NCBI GenBank assembly: GCA_025463765.1
Contig: JAODBC010000056.1
Coordinates: forward strand, 1 to 64,000
Direction of reading: 5' to 3'
DNA: 64,000 bases
Origin: Subtercola sp.
GTDB lineage: Bacteria > Actinomycetota > Actinomycetes > Actinomycetales > Microbacteriaceae
The translations under genes were made by a program, and so were the position numbers. Numbering within the stretch: position 1 is the stretch's first letter; every line of letters begins with the position of its first letter. Shown here piece by piece: positions 54,324 to 63,133 of this stretch. The notes under the pieces are model-generated. The model made no database searches and was not told the DNA's origin. It worked only from the letters and a program-made list of their open reading frames with translations.

Positions 54324-54477
54324 ATTTCGCAGGATCACCTGAAACGAGTCGGGTTGGTAACAAACACCTCACACCGGCAATCAGCCAGCGAGAGACTCCG
54401 GTCACAAGAAGTTACAGGGCCGCAACGGCGGCGAAACCCCGCCTTCGTAGCGTAGGAGCCAACAACCGGAGGAACCC

Positions 54478-57105
54478 ATGCACTCACCCGCTCAGCACGC
54501 CAGCCGATCCGGCAGGCATGTCGTCGTCGTCGGCGCCGGCCCCGCAGCTCACCGGTTCACCGAATCATTGGCTTCTCGGCTCAACGGGTCGGCGCCAGAA
54601 CTTCGCATCAGCGTGTTCGGGGAAGAAACACATCGACCCTACGATCGGGTCTCTCTTTCAAAGCGCCTCGACGGACAGATAGACCTCGGTCTCGGCGATT
54701 CGGGCCTCTGGCTCACTGGCGCTGTCGAGCACCGCGGCGACACCAGAGTCATCGCCCTCGACCACGCGTTGAAAACCGTCACTCTCGATTCGGGGGAGGT
54801 GGTCGACTTCGACGAGTTGGTGCTGGCAACGGGCTCATCTGCGACCGTGCCTGCCATCGAAAACTCTCACGCGGTCCGCGTGTACCGCACCCTCGAAGAT
54901 GTCGATTCCCTCGTTTCGGAGATCGACGAACTGCGAAAGCACCACTCGCGCCCCACTCGCGTGGTCGTTGTCGGTGGTGGTCTGCTCGGCCTGGAAGCGG
55001 CGGGTGGGTTCAACCGGCTTGGTGCCCACGCATCGATCATTCACTCCGGTCAGTGGCTGATGTCCTCTCAACTCGACGAGGGAGCCGGGCAAGCTCTTGG
55101 CCGCATCATTCACGGTCAGGGCATTGCCCTCAACCTCGGCGTGCGGCCAGCCAGGATACTTCTGGGCGCCAGCGACGAAGTGACGGGAGTTCAGCTGAAC
55201 AACGGGACCCGAATCGACGCAGATGTTGTCGTTTTCTCGGTCGGGATCACCCCGCGCGACGAGTTGGCGCGGGCCGCTGGAGTAGAGCTCGGAGCACGCG
55301 GCGGGGTCGCTGTGAACGATGCGTGTGAGACATCGGCTGAGAACGTTTGGGCCATCGGCGAAGTCGCTAGCATCGGCGGCCGGTGCATCGGGCTTGTCGC
55401 ACCAGCGAACGCCATGGCCGAAGTTGTTGCAGACCGTATTTGGGGCGGCGACGCCGTCTTTCCCGGCATCGACGATGCTACGAAACTGAAACTGTCCGGC
55501 GTTGAAGTAGCGAGCTTCGGCGACGCGTTTGGTGTCACCGAACACGCGCTCGAGGTGGTGTACGCCGACCCGGCGCGCGGGCTGTATCAAAAGATCGTGA
55601 TCAGCGACGACGCGAAAACGCTGCTCGGTGGCATCTTCGTCGGTGACGCATCGCCATACAGCAGCCTCCGGCCGCTGCTCGGGAGGGAACTTCCTGCCGA
55701 ACCGGGCGCATACCTCTCTGCAGCCGGCGCGGAAACTCCGGCCGGCGGCGACCTACCCGACGACGTGCAGTTGTGCTCGTGCAACAACGTCTCTGTCGGG
55801 CAGGTCCGGGCGGCCATCCATGGCGAATCCACTGACGGTTCATTGGCGTGCACAGATCTGGGCGAGTTGAAGGCGTGCACGCGGGCGGGAACGCAGTGCG
55901 GCTCGTGCGTGCCGCTGGTAAAAAAGATTCTCGAAGCTGAACTCACCACCGCCGGCCTCACCGTATCCAAGGCGCTGTGCGAACACGTTGCGCTGAGTAG
56001 AAGCGAGCTGTTCGAATCGGTACGCATACTCGGCCTGAACTCGGCCGAAGAAGTGATGATGCGCTTCGGGCGAGGCCTGGGCTGCGACGTCTGTAAACCC
56101 GTCATTGCTTCGGTACTGGCCACCCAAACCGCCGGCTACATCCTCGACAACGGTACCGGGCCGCTACAAGACACCAACGACCGTGCCCTCGCGAACATGC
56201 AAAAAGACGGCAGCTATTCGGTCGTTCCTCGTATCCCAGGAGGAGAGATCACTCCCGCCAAACTCAAAGTCATTGCCGAGGTCGCCGCCGACTACGACCT
56301 CTACACCAAGATCACGGGCGGGCAGCGGATCGACATGTTCGGTGCCCGGCTCGAGCAGCTACCAGAGATCTGGAAAATTCTCGTCGACGCCGGATTCGAA
56401 TCGGGCCAGGCGTACGGCAAATCGCTTCGCACCGTGAAATCGTGCGTCGGTTCTACCTGGTGCCGGTACGGAGTTCAAGACGCCGTCGCCATGGCCGTGC
56501 ACCTCGAACTGCGATACCGGGGACTGCGATCGCCCCATAAGTTCAAACTCGGTGTGTCAGGCTGCGCCCGGGAATGCGCTGAGGCCCGTGGTAAAGACAT
56601 CGGAATCATTGCCAGTGAGAACGGCTGGAACTTGTACGTCGGCGGAAACGGCGGTTACCAACCCGCTCACGCCCAGTTGCTGGCCCAAGATCTCGACGAT
56701 CACACCCTGATCAGCTACATCGACCGGTACATCATGTACTACATCCGAACAGCCGAACGATTGCAGCGCACCGCCCGCTGGCAAGAAGACCTCCCCGGCG
56801 GGCTCGATCACGTGCGAGACGTCGTCTGCAATGACTCGCTCGGCATTGCTGCGGATCTGGAAGCGGCAATGGCGTTACACGTCGACACGTATGAAGACGA
56901 ATGGGCTGCCACCTTGAAAGACCCCGAACGCTTGCGCCGGTTCCGCTCGTTCATCAACGCACCGACCGAACCAGACCCAACCATTGTGAAAATGACCGAG
57001 CGCGGGCAACGCCGGCCAGCATCGGCGCACGAGAAGACCGGCGGCCGAGTACTGCTATCGGGGCCGACCATACCCCTCAGACCAAGCACCACCAGCGGGC
57101 ATTAG
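54478..57105 (+). CDS. nirB: Assimilatory nitrite reductase large subunit
   Basis: Domains in order are: NAD/FAD reductase (1-320; VVVVGAGPAAHRF, VVVGGGLLGLEAAG, VWAIGEVAS); a BFD [2Fe-2S] domain (about 425-480; CSCNNVS, GTQCGSC); and ferredoxin-like plus siroheme-[4Fe-4S] domains with the cluster cysteines C656, C662, C696 and C700 (SCVGSTWC, SGCARECAEA). It reduces nitrite to ammonium using NAD(P)H with NirD. The 875-residue length is normal. The start follows GGAGGAA. It is divergent from nirD-cbiX and leads a siroheme-synthesis operon. Confidence 0.94.
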   Translation: MHSPAQHASRSGRHVVVVGAGPAAHRFTESLASRLNGSAPELRISVFGEETHRPYDRVSLSKRLDGQIDLGLGDSGLWLTGAVEHRGDTRVIALDHALKTVTLDSGEVVDFDELVLATGSSATVPAIENSHAVRVYRTLEDVDSLVSEIDELRKHHSRPTRVVVVGGGLLGLEAAGGFNRLGAHASIIHSGQWLMSSQLDEGAGQALGRIIHGQGIALNLGVRPARILLGASDEVTGVQLNNGTRIDADVVVFSVGITPRDELARAAGVELGARGGVAVNDACETSAENVWAIGEVASIGGRCIGLVAPANAMAEVVADRIWGGDAVFPGIDDATKLKLSGVEVASFGDAFGVTEHALEVVYADPARGLYQKIVISDDAKTLLGGIFVGDASPYSSLRPLLGRELPAEPGAYLSAAGAETPAGGDLPDDVQLCSCNNVSVGQVRAAIHGESTDGSLACTDLGELKACTRAGTQCGSCVPLVKKILEAELTTAGLTVSKALCEHVALSRSELFESVRILGLNSAEEVMMRFGRGLGCDVCKPVIASVLATQTAGYILDNGTGPLQDTNDRALANMQKDGSYSVVPRIPGGEITPAKLKVIAEVAADYDLYTKITGGQRIDMFGARLEQLPEIWKILVDAGFESGQAYGKSLRTVKSCVGSTWCRYGVQDAVAMAVHLELRYRGLRSPHKFKLGVSGCARECAEARGKDIGIIASENGWNLYVGGNGGYQPAHAQLLAQDLDDHTLISYIDRYIMYYIRTAERLQRTARWQEDLPGGLDHVRDVVCNDSLGIAADLEAAMALHVDTYEDEWAATLKDPERLRRFRSFINAPTEPDPTIVKMTERGQRRPASAHEKTGGRVLLSGPTIPLRPSTTSGH

Positions 57106-57108
57106 GCG

Positions 57109-58188
57109 ATGCAGCTCTCAATCGACATCACCGGGTTGCTCGTGTTCGTGATCGGGCATCCATCACCCGCCCGCCGCACCATGGCCCGCTACCTGAACTC
57201 CGGCGCCAACGCCGTGCTACTGACCGCCGGCCAGGCCCGAGTGCGACTCGCCGCTGCAGGCTTCGATGCACATACCAACGATCCGGCAGCCCTCCCGCTA
57301 CCGAAACTGATTGTCTGGGTCGAGGGGCGGGAGAGTCAAAGAACTGACCTCGCTGCCGAAGCCGCCAGGCTTTCAATATGGCTGACTGTCGAAAACGCCG
57401 CCCCAGACTTGCCCCGCGGCCATGTCACGTTGGTGGGTGCGGGGCCAGGAGACGTTGATCTCATCACGGTCGCAGGTCGTCAGGCACTCGCCTCCGCCGA
57501 CGTCGTGCTCTACGACAGGCTCGCCCCGACAGCGCTGCTCTCCGAGTGGGCACCCGGCGCCGAACTGATCGATGTGGGCAAGACCCCAGGCCACCACGCC
57601 GTGCCCCAGCGAGAAATAGAAAGAATCATGATCGAGCGGGCGCTTCGCGGGAACACGGTCGTTCGTCTGAAGGGCGGCGACCCGTTCGTGTTCGGTCGCG
57701 GCGGCGAAGAGATTCTCGCATGCCGGTATCACCGTGTGCCGTTCACGGTGATACCGGGCATTACGAGCGCGATTTCTGTGCCTGCAGCAGCTGGCATTCC
57801 AGTCACGCACCGCAACCTCAGCCGCGCCTTCACCGTTGTCTCGGGCCACGCACCCTTCAGCGACGATGAACTGCGCCACCTCAGCGGCCTCGGCGGCACG
57901 ATTGTGGTCCTCATGGGGGTCGGTACCCTCGTGCATCTCGTCAGTGGCCTGATGCGATGCGGCATGAACCCGACAATGCCGCTCGCCATCATTGAACGCG
58001 GGTACAGCGCCGATCAACGAACCACCTTCTCAACTGTCGGCACGATAACCGGGCGACTCGGTCAGCTGTCGCTGCGATCACCTGCGGTTATCGTCATCGG
58101 TGAAGTAGTCCGAGTATCCTCCGATGAAGCAGACGGCGGCCTCGCCGCCGAGGGCATCGATCTCGCAGCCATCGAATTCGCGACCTGA
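57109..58188 (+). CDS. Uroporphyrinogen-III C-methyltransferase with degenerate N-terminal SirC-like domain
   Basis: Residues about 105-340 are a SUMT/CobA methyltransferase, with VTLVGAGPGDVDLITV, VLYDRLAP, RLKGGDPFVFGRGGEE and TVIPGITSAISVPAAAGIPVTHR. It methylates uroporphyrinogen III to precorrin-2. Residues 1-100 resemble the CysG/Met8 precorrin-2 dehydrogenase Rossmann part but show VIGHPSPARRT in place of a clear GxGxxA motif, so dehydrogenase activity is doubtful. It starts three bases after nirB, in the same operon. Confidence 0.9.
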   Translation: MQLSIDITGLLVFVIGHPSPARRTMARYLNSGANAVLLTAGQARVRLAAAGFDAHTNDPAALPLPKLIVWVEGRESQRTDLAAEAARLSIWLTVENAAPDLPRGHVTLVGAGPGDVDLITVAGRQALASADVVLYDRLAPTALLSEWAPGAELIDVGKTPGHHAVPQREIERIMIERALRGNTVVRLKGGDPFVFGRGGEEILACRYHRVPFTVIPGITSAISVPAAAGIPVTHRNLSRAFTVVSGHAPFSDDELRHLSGLGGTIVVLMGVGTLVHLVSGLMRCGMNPTMPLAIIERGYSADQRTTFSTVGTITGRLGQLSLRSPAVIVIGEVVRVSSDEADGGLAAEGIDLAAIEFAT

Positions 58189-58206
58189 AGTGACAAGGGG
58201 ACCTTC

Positions 58207-59349
58207 GTGACAGATCTTTCACCGGCAGGCGATTCGACATCACCCGGTTTCCGAAGCGATCAGCTTGAAGGGTTTCGCATCGGCGTCACCTCCGACCGGC
58301 GCTCAGAAGACCTCATCGCAGCATTCGTCCGGCGTGGCGCAGACGTCATCCATGCCCCCACGATCCGGATGGCCGGAGTGAGTGACGACGGGGTGCTCGA
58401 GGCCGAAACCCGTGCCGTCATCGCAGGTTCGCCCGACGTGCTCCTCGCCACCACGTCGTACGGAATGAGGCGTTGGCTTGAAACGGCCGACGCCGCCGGC
58501 ATCGGCGACGCGCTCACCGCCCAGCTAGAACACACCCGAATATTGGTACGCGGCCCAAAAGCACGAGGAGCGATACGCGCAGCCGGACTTGACGATCAGG
58601 GCATGAGTGAACGGGAAACGACAACCTCGCTCGTTGATCTCGTGCTGAAGTCAGGAGTGAAAGGCAAAACGGTCGCTGTTCAGCTGCACGGCTTCACCGA
58701 CCCCACGCAACTCGCCCGCTTGGAGGCGGCTGGTGCCACCGTGCTGCCAGTCGCCCCGTACCGGTGGACCCAACACGAAGACTCAGGGCGGGTGCTGAAA
58801 CTGATCGACGCAATCTGCGCCTCGGCATTAGACGCAGTAACCTTCACCAGTGCACCCGCAGTGGAATCTCTGTTCAAGACCGCCGAAGCCGCAGGAAAGC
58901 TCGCCGAAATCCATGCTGCGTTTCGCGGCTCAGTGATAGCGGCAGCTGTCGGGCCCGTCACAGCGGCGCCCCTCGTCGAAGCTGGAATCCTGCCGATCAT
59001 TCCCGACAGGTTTCGAATGGGAGCCCTCATTCGGCTGCTCTGCGAACACCTCGAACAAGCGCAAGTGAAGCATCTGAACTACCTGCGTGGAACAATCGAA
59101 CTGCGCGGAAGAATCGCCCGAGTAGGCGGCATCGATGCCTCCCTGTCACCAGTCGGGCTCGCCCTGTTCCGAACGTTGATCGACGCTCGGGGAGCGACCG
59201 TCTCTCGCGCAGCCCTTGCGAGTTCGGCGCCCGAAGCACTCGACGACCACGGAGTCGACGTCGCCATTAGTCGCCTCCGCCAACAACTTCCCGACAAGAG
59301 CACCATTCGCACCGTTGTGAAACGCGGGTACCGAATCGATACCCCGTAG
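58207..59349 (+). CDS. Uroporphyrinogen-III synthase fused to a winged-helix DNA-binding domain
   Basis: Residues about 15-275 match HemD (IGVTSDRRSEDLIAAFVRRGADVIHAP, VTFTSAPAVESLF, AAAVGPVTAAPLVEAGI), which closes hydroxymethylbilane to uroporphyrinogen III. Residues about 290-380 match an OmpR/PhoB-type winged helix (LSPVGLALFRTLIDARG, VDVAISRLRQQL, TVVKRGYRID). This fusion is known in actinobacteria near nitrite reductase genes. It may both make siroheme precursor and regulate the cluster (inference). GTG at 58207 follows AAGGGGA. Confidence 0.9.
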   Translation: MTDLSPAGDSTSPGFRSDQLEGFRIGVTSDRRSEDLIAAFVRRGADVIHAPTIRMAGVSDDGVLEAETRAVIAGSPDVLLATTSYGMRRWLETADAAGIGDALTAQLEHTRILVRGPKARGAIRAAGLDDQGMSERETTTSLVDLVLKSGVKGKTVAVQLHGFTDPTQLARLEAAGATVLPVAPYRWTQHEDSGRVLKLIDAICASALDAVTFTSAPAVESLFKTAEAAGKLAEIHAAFRGSVIAAAVGPVTAAPLVEAGILPIIPDRFRMGALIRLLCEHLEQAQVKHLNYLRGTIELRGRIARVGGIDASLSPVGLALFRTLIDARGATVSRAALASSAPEALDDHGVDVAISRLRQQLPDKSTIRTVVKRGYRIDTP

Positions 59350-59578
59350 AGCGCTGTGTACGCCGTCACCCCCCCCGGCGTTCTAACCAGAGGGGAGAAG
59401 CTGTCTCTGTGGAATCGGGGCCGCAAGCCCCAAATGGCGGCTTAGCGGCTGCCGACGCCGGCGACCAGTCCGAACGCTGTTGTGCCAATCGCGGGGCCGG
59501 CGCAAGCCCTCGGTCTTCGCGGGAGTCCCGCAGTAAGATCGTGCGATTACACGACTCGAGGGCAGGCAGGGTGGTCTG
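59350..59578 (+). other. 229-base gap with several hairpins, candidate structured leader
   Basis: No gene is visible. The stretch contains a run of seven C near 59371, the hairpin GGGGC-CGCAA-GCCCC, the hairpin GCGGG-AGT-CCCGC close to the next gene, and longer-range GCCGGCG complementarity between them. It could combine the hemD terminator with a regulatory leader for the molybdoenzyme that follows. I cannot match it to a riboswitch class by eye. Confidence 0.35.
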
Positions 59579-62056
59579 ATGGTTGACAGGATCGCTGACA
59601 TTTGGGGCGAGCGCACGCCGTTCGGGCGGGGCGAGCATTGGCCGGTCAGGGTGGATCAGAAGCTCGCCGACGGGCTGGTCGAGACGGATATCGACCGGTG
59701 GGTTCAGTCCGCCTGCGTATTGTGCAGCAACGGTTGCGCCTGCGATATCGCGGTCAAGGATGACCGGATGGTCGGTATCAGAGGCCGAGCCGTCGACCGG
59801 GTGAACCACGGCCGGCTGGGCCCGAAGGGCCTGTTCGGCAGTATTCCCGGGATGACGAGTCGTCAGCGGCTCACGCGGCCGATGATCCGTGTCGATGGCG
59901 AGTTGGTCGCAACGGATTGGGATACCGCAATGTCACGCATCGTGGAACGCAGCCGGGCCCTCTTGGCTGAGAAAGGGCCGCTCAGTCATGGGTTCTATAC
60001 CAGCGGGCAACTGTTCTTGGAGGAATATTACGCTCTGGCGGTGATCGGGAAAGCCGGCATCGGAACGCCCCACATGGACGGCAACACACGCTTATGTACA
60101 GCGACCGCGGCGGCAGCGATGAAGGAGAGTTTCGGGTCTGACGGGCAGCCGGGCAGCTACCTCGACATTGACGACTGTGATGCTGTGTTTCTGTATGGCC
60201 ACAACATGGCCGAAACGCAAACAGTGTTGTGGTCACGGATCCTTGATCGGATTGCCGGCCCCGACAGGCCTTTCATCGTCTGTGTCGACCCGCGGATGAC
60301 CGAGGTCGCGAAAGTCGCCGACGTGCACCTGCCGGTGCGACCGGGAACGAACCAGGCCCTGATGAACGGACTCATGCGAGAACTGTTTGTCAACGGCTGG
60401 GTGAATGAGTCGTGGGTGCGGGAACACACCATCGGAGTTGACGAGCTCCGCGCGGTAGTAGAGCCGTGGACGCCAGAGAAGGTCGCGGAGACCTGCGGGG
60501 TGGTCCCAGACGACGTGCGCCGGGCGGCGCGCATCTTTGGCGAGTCCGAGCGGGTTCTCTCGACGGTGTTGCAAGGTTTTTACCAGTCCGCTCAGGCAAC
60601 AGCGGCATCGTGCCAGGTGAACAACATGCATCTGCTGCGGGGCATGATCGGCAAACCGGGCGCAGGGATTCTACAGATGAACGGACAGCCTACTGCGCAG
60701 AACAACAGGGAGTGCGGAGCCGACGGCGACCTACCCGCGTTCCCCAACTGGGAGAACCCCGAACACGTGCGAGAACTGGCCACCTTGTGGGGAGTTGATG
60801 CTGATGTGATTCCGCACTGGGCGCCTCCGACTCATGCGATGCAGATTTTCCGTTACGTGGAGCAGGGCAGTATCGAGTTTCTGTGGGTGTCGGCCACGAA
60901 CCCGGCAGTATCGATGCCGCAACTCGAGCGGATCCGCGGGATCCTGGATCAGGACAGTGTGTTCCTTGTCGTTCAGGACCTGTACCTCACCGAAACCGCC
61001 GAGTACGCTGACGTCGTTCTCCCGGCCGCGGGCTGGGGCGAAAAGACGGGGACGTTCACCAACGTAAACCGAACAGTTCACCTTTCGGACAAGGCTGTCG
61101 ACCCGCCCGGTGAGGCCCGCTCGGATCTTGATATCTTCCTGGACTACGCAGCCCGGATGGGCTTCACGAAAAACGACGGATCGCCTCTTCTCACCTGGCA
61201 GGGCCCGGAGGACGCCTACCACGCCTGGCAGGAATGCAGCCGGGGGCGCCCGTGCGATTACACCAGCATCAGCTACGACAGGCTCCGCGGCGGAAGCGGA
61301 ATTGCGTGGCCGTGCAACGACGAGAACCCGGACGGTCTGACGAGGCTGTACCGTGACGGTGTGTTCCCGACCGAACCGGGCTATTGCGAGAGCTTCGGGC
61401 ATGACCTCCTCACGGGAGCCACGGTGGGTGAGCAGGCTTTCCGTGCTTTGGAGACTCATGGTAAAGCAGTGATCAAGTCCGCGGAATACGCACCACCTCA
61501 CGAGGAACCGAGTACCGAGTTCCCGCTGAGGTACACCACCGGACGAACGGCGTACCACTTTCACACGCGCACGAAAACGGCCAGGTCACGCCAGCTGAAC
61601 CGGGCAGCTCCGACCGCGTGGGTGGAGATGAGCCAGACCGACGCCGCGGCCCTGGGTCTGGTCGAAGGCGACATTGCACGGGTCACCTCCCGGCGGGGTG
61701 AAATCATCGTCCCGGTACGGGTGGGCGATATGCGCGAGGGGACCGTGTTCGCGCCGTTTCACTACGGATACTTCGACGCCTCTACCGAAGTAGCTGATGC
61801 GCACGCCTCGGCCGCGAACGAACTCACCGTGACCGAGTGGGATCCGGTGTCCAAGCAGCCGCTGTTCAAGAACGCGGCCGTCCGAATCGGAAAGGTCGCC
61901 GACGCCGTGGGCCCATCCGACGCGCCCACGACGACCGCGTCCCGCCCTGCCTTTGCTGGTGCAATCCGCCTCACCATCGGCGGGCCCGACGCGGAAGCGT
62001 CCGGCGTCGTAGACCGGGATGCCTGGACGGCTGACCGAGCGGATGCCCTCTCATGA
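59579..62056 (+). CDS. Molybdopterin oxidoreductase, nitrate-reductase-like, with altered Fe-S motif
   Basis: The 825-residue protein has C46-x2-C49-x3-C53 (SACVLCSNGC) but the position of the usual fourth Cys in C-x-K-G is Gly (G81 in HGRLGPKGLFG); C55 is a nearby alternative. The molybdenum ligand is probably C173 in NTRLCTATAAA, as in Nas/Nap enzymes. Other marks are PHMDGNTRLC, MNGQPTAQNNRECGADGDLP and the C-terminal TTGRTAYHFHTRTKTARS. It is translationally coupled (ATGA) to a small helical protein and, through it, to an HPP membrane protein. Its electron partner and substrate are uncertain; nitrate is the first guess. Confidence 0.85.
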   Translation: MVDRIADIWGERTPFGRGEHWPVRVDQKLADGLVETDIDRWVQSACVLCSNGCACDIAVKDDRMVGIRGRAVDRVNHGRLGPKGLFGSIPGMTSRQRLTRPMIRVDGELVATDWDTAMSRIVERSRALLAEKGPLSHGFYTSGQLFLEEYYALAVIGKAGIGTPHMDGNTRLCTATAAAAMKESFGSDGQPGSYLDIDDCDAVFLYGHNMAETQTVLWSRILDRIAGPDRPFIVCVDPRMTEVAKVADVHLPVRPGTNQALMNGLMRELFVNGWVNESWVREHTIGVDELRAVVEPWTPEKVAETCGVVPDDVRRAARIFGESERVLSTVLQGFYQSAQATAASCQVNNMHLLRGMIGKPGAGILQMNGQPTAQNNRECGADGDLPAFPNWENPEHVRELATLWGVDADVIPHWAPPTHAMQIFRYVEQGSIEFLWVSATNPAVSMPQLERIRGILDQDSVFLVVQDLYLTETAEYADVVLPAAGWGEKTGTFTNVNRTVHLSDKAVDPPGEARSDLDIFLDYAARMGFTKNDGSPLLTWQGPEDAYHAWQECSRGRPCDYTSISYDRLRGGSGIAWPCNDENPDGLTRLYRDGVFPTEPGYCESFGHDLLTGATVGEQAFRALETHGKAVIKSAEYAPPHEEPSTEFPLRYTTGRTAYHFHTRTKTARSRQLNRAAPTAWVEMSQTDAAALGLVEGDIARVTSRRGEIIVPVRVGDMREGTVFAPFHYGYFDASTEVADAHASAANELTVTEWDPVSKQPLFKNAAVRIGKVADAVGPSDAPTTTASRPAFAGAIRLTIGGPDAEASGVVDRDAWTADRADALS

Positions 62057-62511
62057 TGCTGCCTGTGTACTTAGGGCTTCTGCAAAAGGCGGAGCAGGCG
62101 TTAGCGGCGTCGTATCGGAAGGTCGCCGACGGACACGGTGCGGAACCCGACGTGTACCACCTGTGTCAGACCCTCGCAAAACAATGTGACCAGCATGAAC
62201 AGGCCCTAGCACCCGTTATTCAGCGGTACGGTGAACAGCCCGACGACGAACCGGAACGGCTCCATGCCGTCGAGATGTCCGAAACCCGGACCGGCCCCGT
62301 AGGGCTCATCCGTGACCTGCAAGATCTGTATGTTCTAGCGAGCATGGTCGACGTGACCTGGATGATGATCAAACAGGCAGCTGCTGGGCTCCGCGACGAC
62401 CAACTCACCAAGGTCGTGGGGGAGTGCGAAGGGCAGATCAAGGTGCAGCTGAACTGGCTGACGACACGAATGAAACAAGCTGCGCCCCAGGCGCTGATCA
62501 TCGCCCGATGA
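62053..62511 (+). CDS. Small all-helical protein linked to the molybdoenzyme
   Basis: The 152-residue protein is predicted to be almost all helix, with amphipathic segments (LGLLQKAEQALAASYRKVA, LYVLASMVDVTWMMIKQAAAG) and acidic/His pairs such as CDQHEQAL and GECEGQIK. This gives it the look of a four-helix bundle of ferritin-like type, but I do not recognise the family. It overlaps the molybdoenzyme stop and the HPP gene start by four bases each, so the three are made together. It could be a maturation factor or small subunit. Confidence 0.6.
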   Translation: MMLPVYLGLLQKAEQALAASYRKVADGHGAEPDVYHLCQTLAKQCDQHEQALAPVIQRYGEQPDDEPERLHAVEMSETRTGPVGLIRDLQDLYVLASMVDVTWMMIKQAAAGLRDDQLTKVVGECEGQIKVQLNWLTTRMKQAAPQALIIAR

Positions 62512-63038
62512 GTGAGCACACCTGGCGAGGCCCGCTAGAGCAGGCTCAGCAGCACCGCGGCGGTGGCGCTGCGTACGCCGCCGTCCTGACAATCCTGACC
62601 CTTGCGATCACCGGTGCCGTGGGTCTGCTCATCAAGCAGCCATGGTTGTTCCCGAGCCTTGGCCCGACGGTAATGCTCTTCTTCGAATCGCCGAAGCAGC
62701 CTTCCTCCCGGCCGCTGAACACCATCGTCGGCCACCTTGTCGGCATCGCCGCGGGGTTGGCGTGCTACACAGCTCTTGGCCTGACCGGGCAACCGTCGGC
62801 GCTCGTGGGAGGACTCACCGTGCCCTACGTCATCGCTGGTGCTCTGGCAGTAGGTGTCACGACCGCAGTGTTGAGTCTGCTGAAGATGGCCCACCCGCCG
62901 GCCGGCGCGTCGACGTTGATAGTCGCCTTGGGAATCCTGCACACCCCCGCCCAATTGCCGTCCATGGTCGGCGCCGTGCTTCTCATCACTGCAGCCGGAT
63001 GGGCCTTCAACCGGCTCCTCCTCGGAAAACAGCCTTGA
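62508..63038 (+). CDS. HPP family transmembrane protein
   Basis: The protein shows the family hallmarks WLFPSLGPTVMLFFESPKQPSS, GHLVGIAAG and HPPAGAS, with four to five membrane spans in 176 residues. HPP proteins in cyanobacteria and chloroplasts have been reported as nitrite transporters. ATG at 62508 overlaps the upstream stop (ATGA) and is chosen over earlier in-frame starts. Coupling to a nitrate-reductase-like enzyme suggests transport of nitrite or nitrate (inference). Confidence 0.87.
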   Translation: MSEHTWRGPLEQAQQHRGGGAAYAAVLTILTLAITGAVGLLIKQPWLFPSLGPTVMLFFESPKQPSSRPLNTIVGHLVGIAAGLACYTALGLTGQPSALVGGLTVPYVIAGALAVGVTTAVLSLLKMAHPPAGASTLIVALGILHTPAQLPSMVGAVLLITAAGWAFNRLLLGKQP

Positions 63039-63114
63039 CGGCGAGCCCGGGTCAAACGCCCGCCGGTGCACTCCGCCGACCGATCGCAACCGCTGGTGCC
63101 CGGAGTACGCGATC

Positions 63115-63133
63115 CTAGGTTAGCCTTACCTAA
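63115..63133 (+). promoter_or_regulatory. IdeR/DtxR iron box overlapping the ZIP start codon
   Basis: CTAGGTTAGCCTTACCTAA matches the 19-base IdeR/DtxR consensus at 17 positions. Its last A is the first base of the ZIP ATG. Iron-bound IdeR/DtxR would block expression when iron is plentiful. No ribosome site fits between the box and the ATG, so the message may be leaderless. Confidence 0.75.

Noticed and set aside
59350-59578. Cobalamin riboswitch
   Set aside because: GGAATC and GGGGCCGCAAGCCCC loosely recall it, but the conserved core around the B12 box is not visible.
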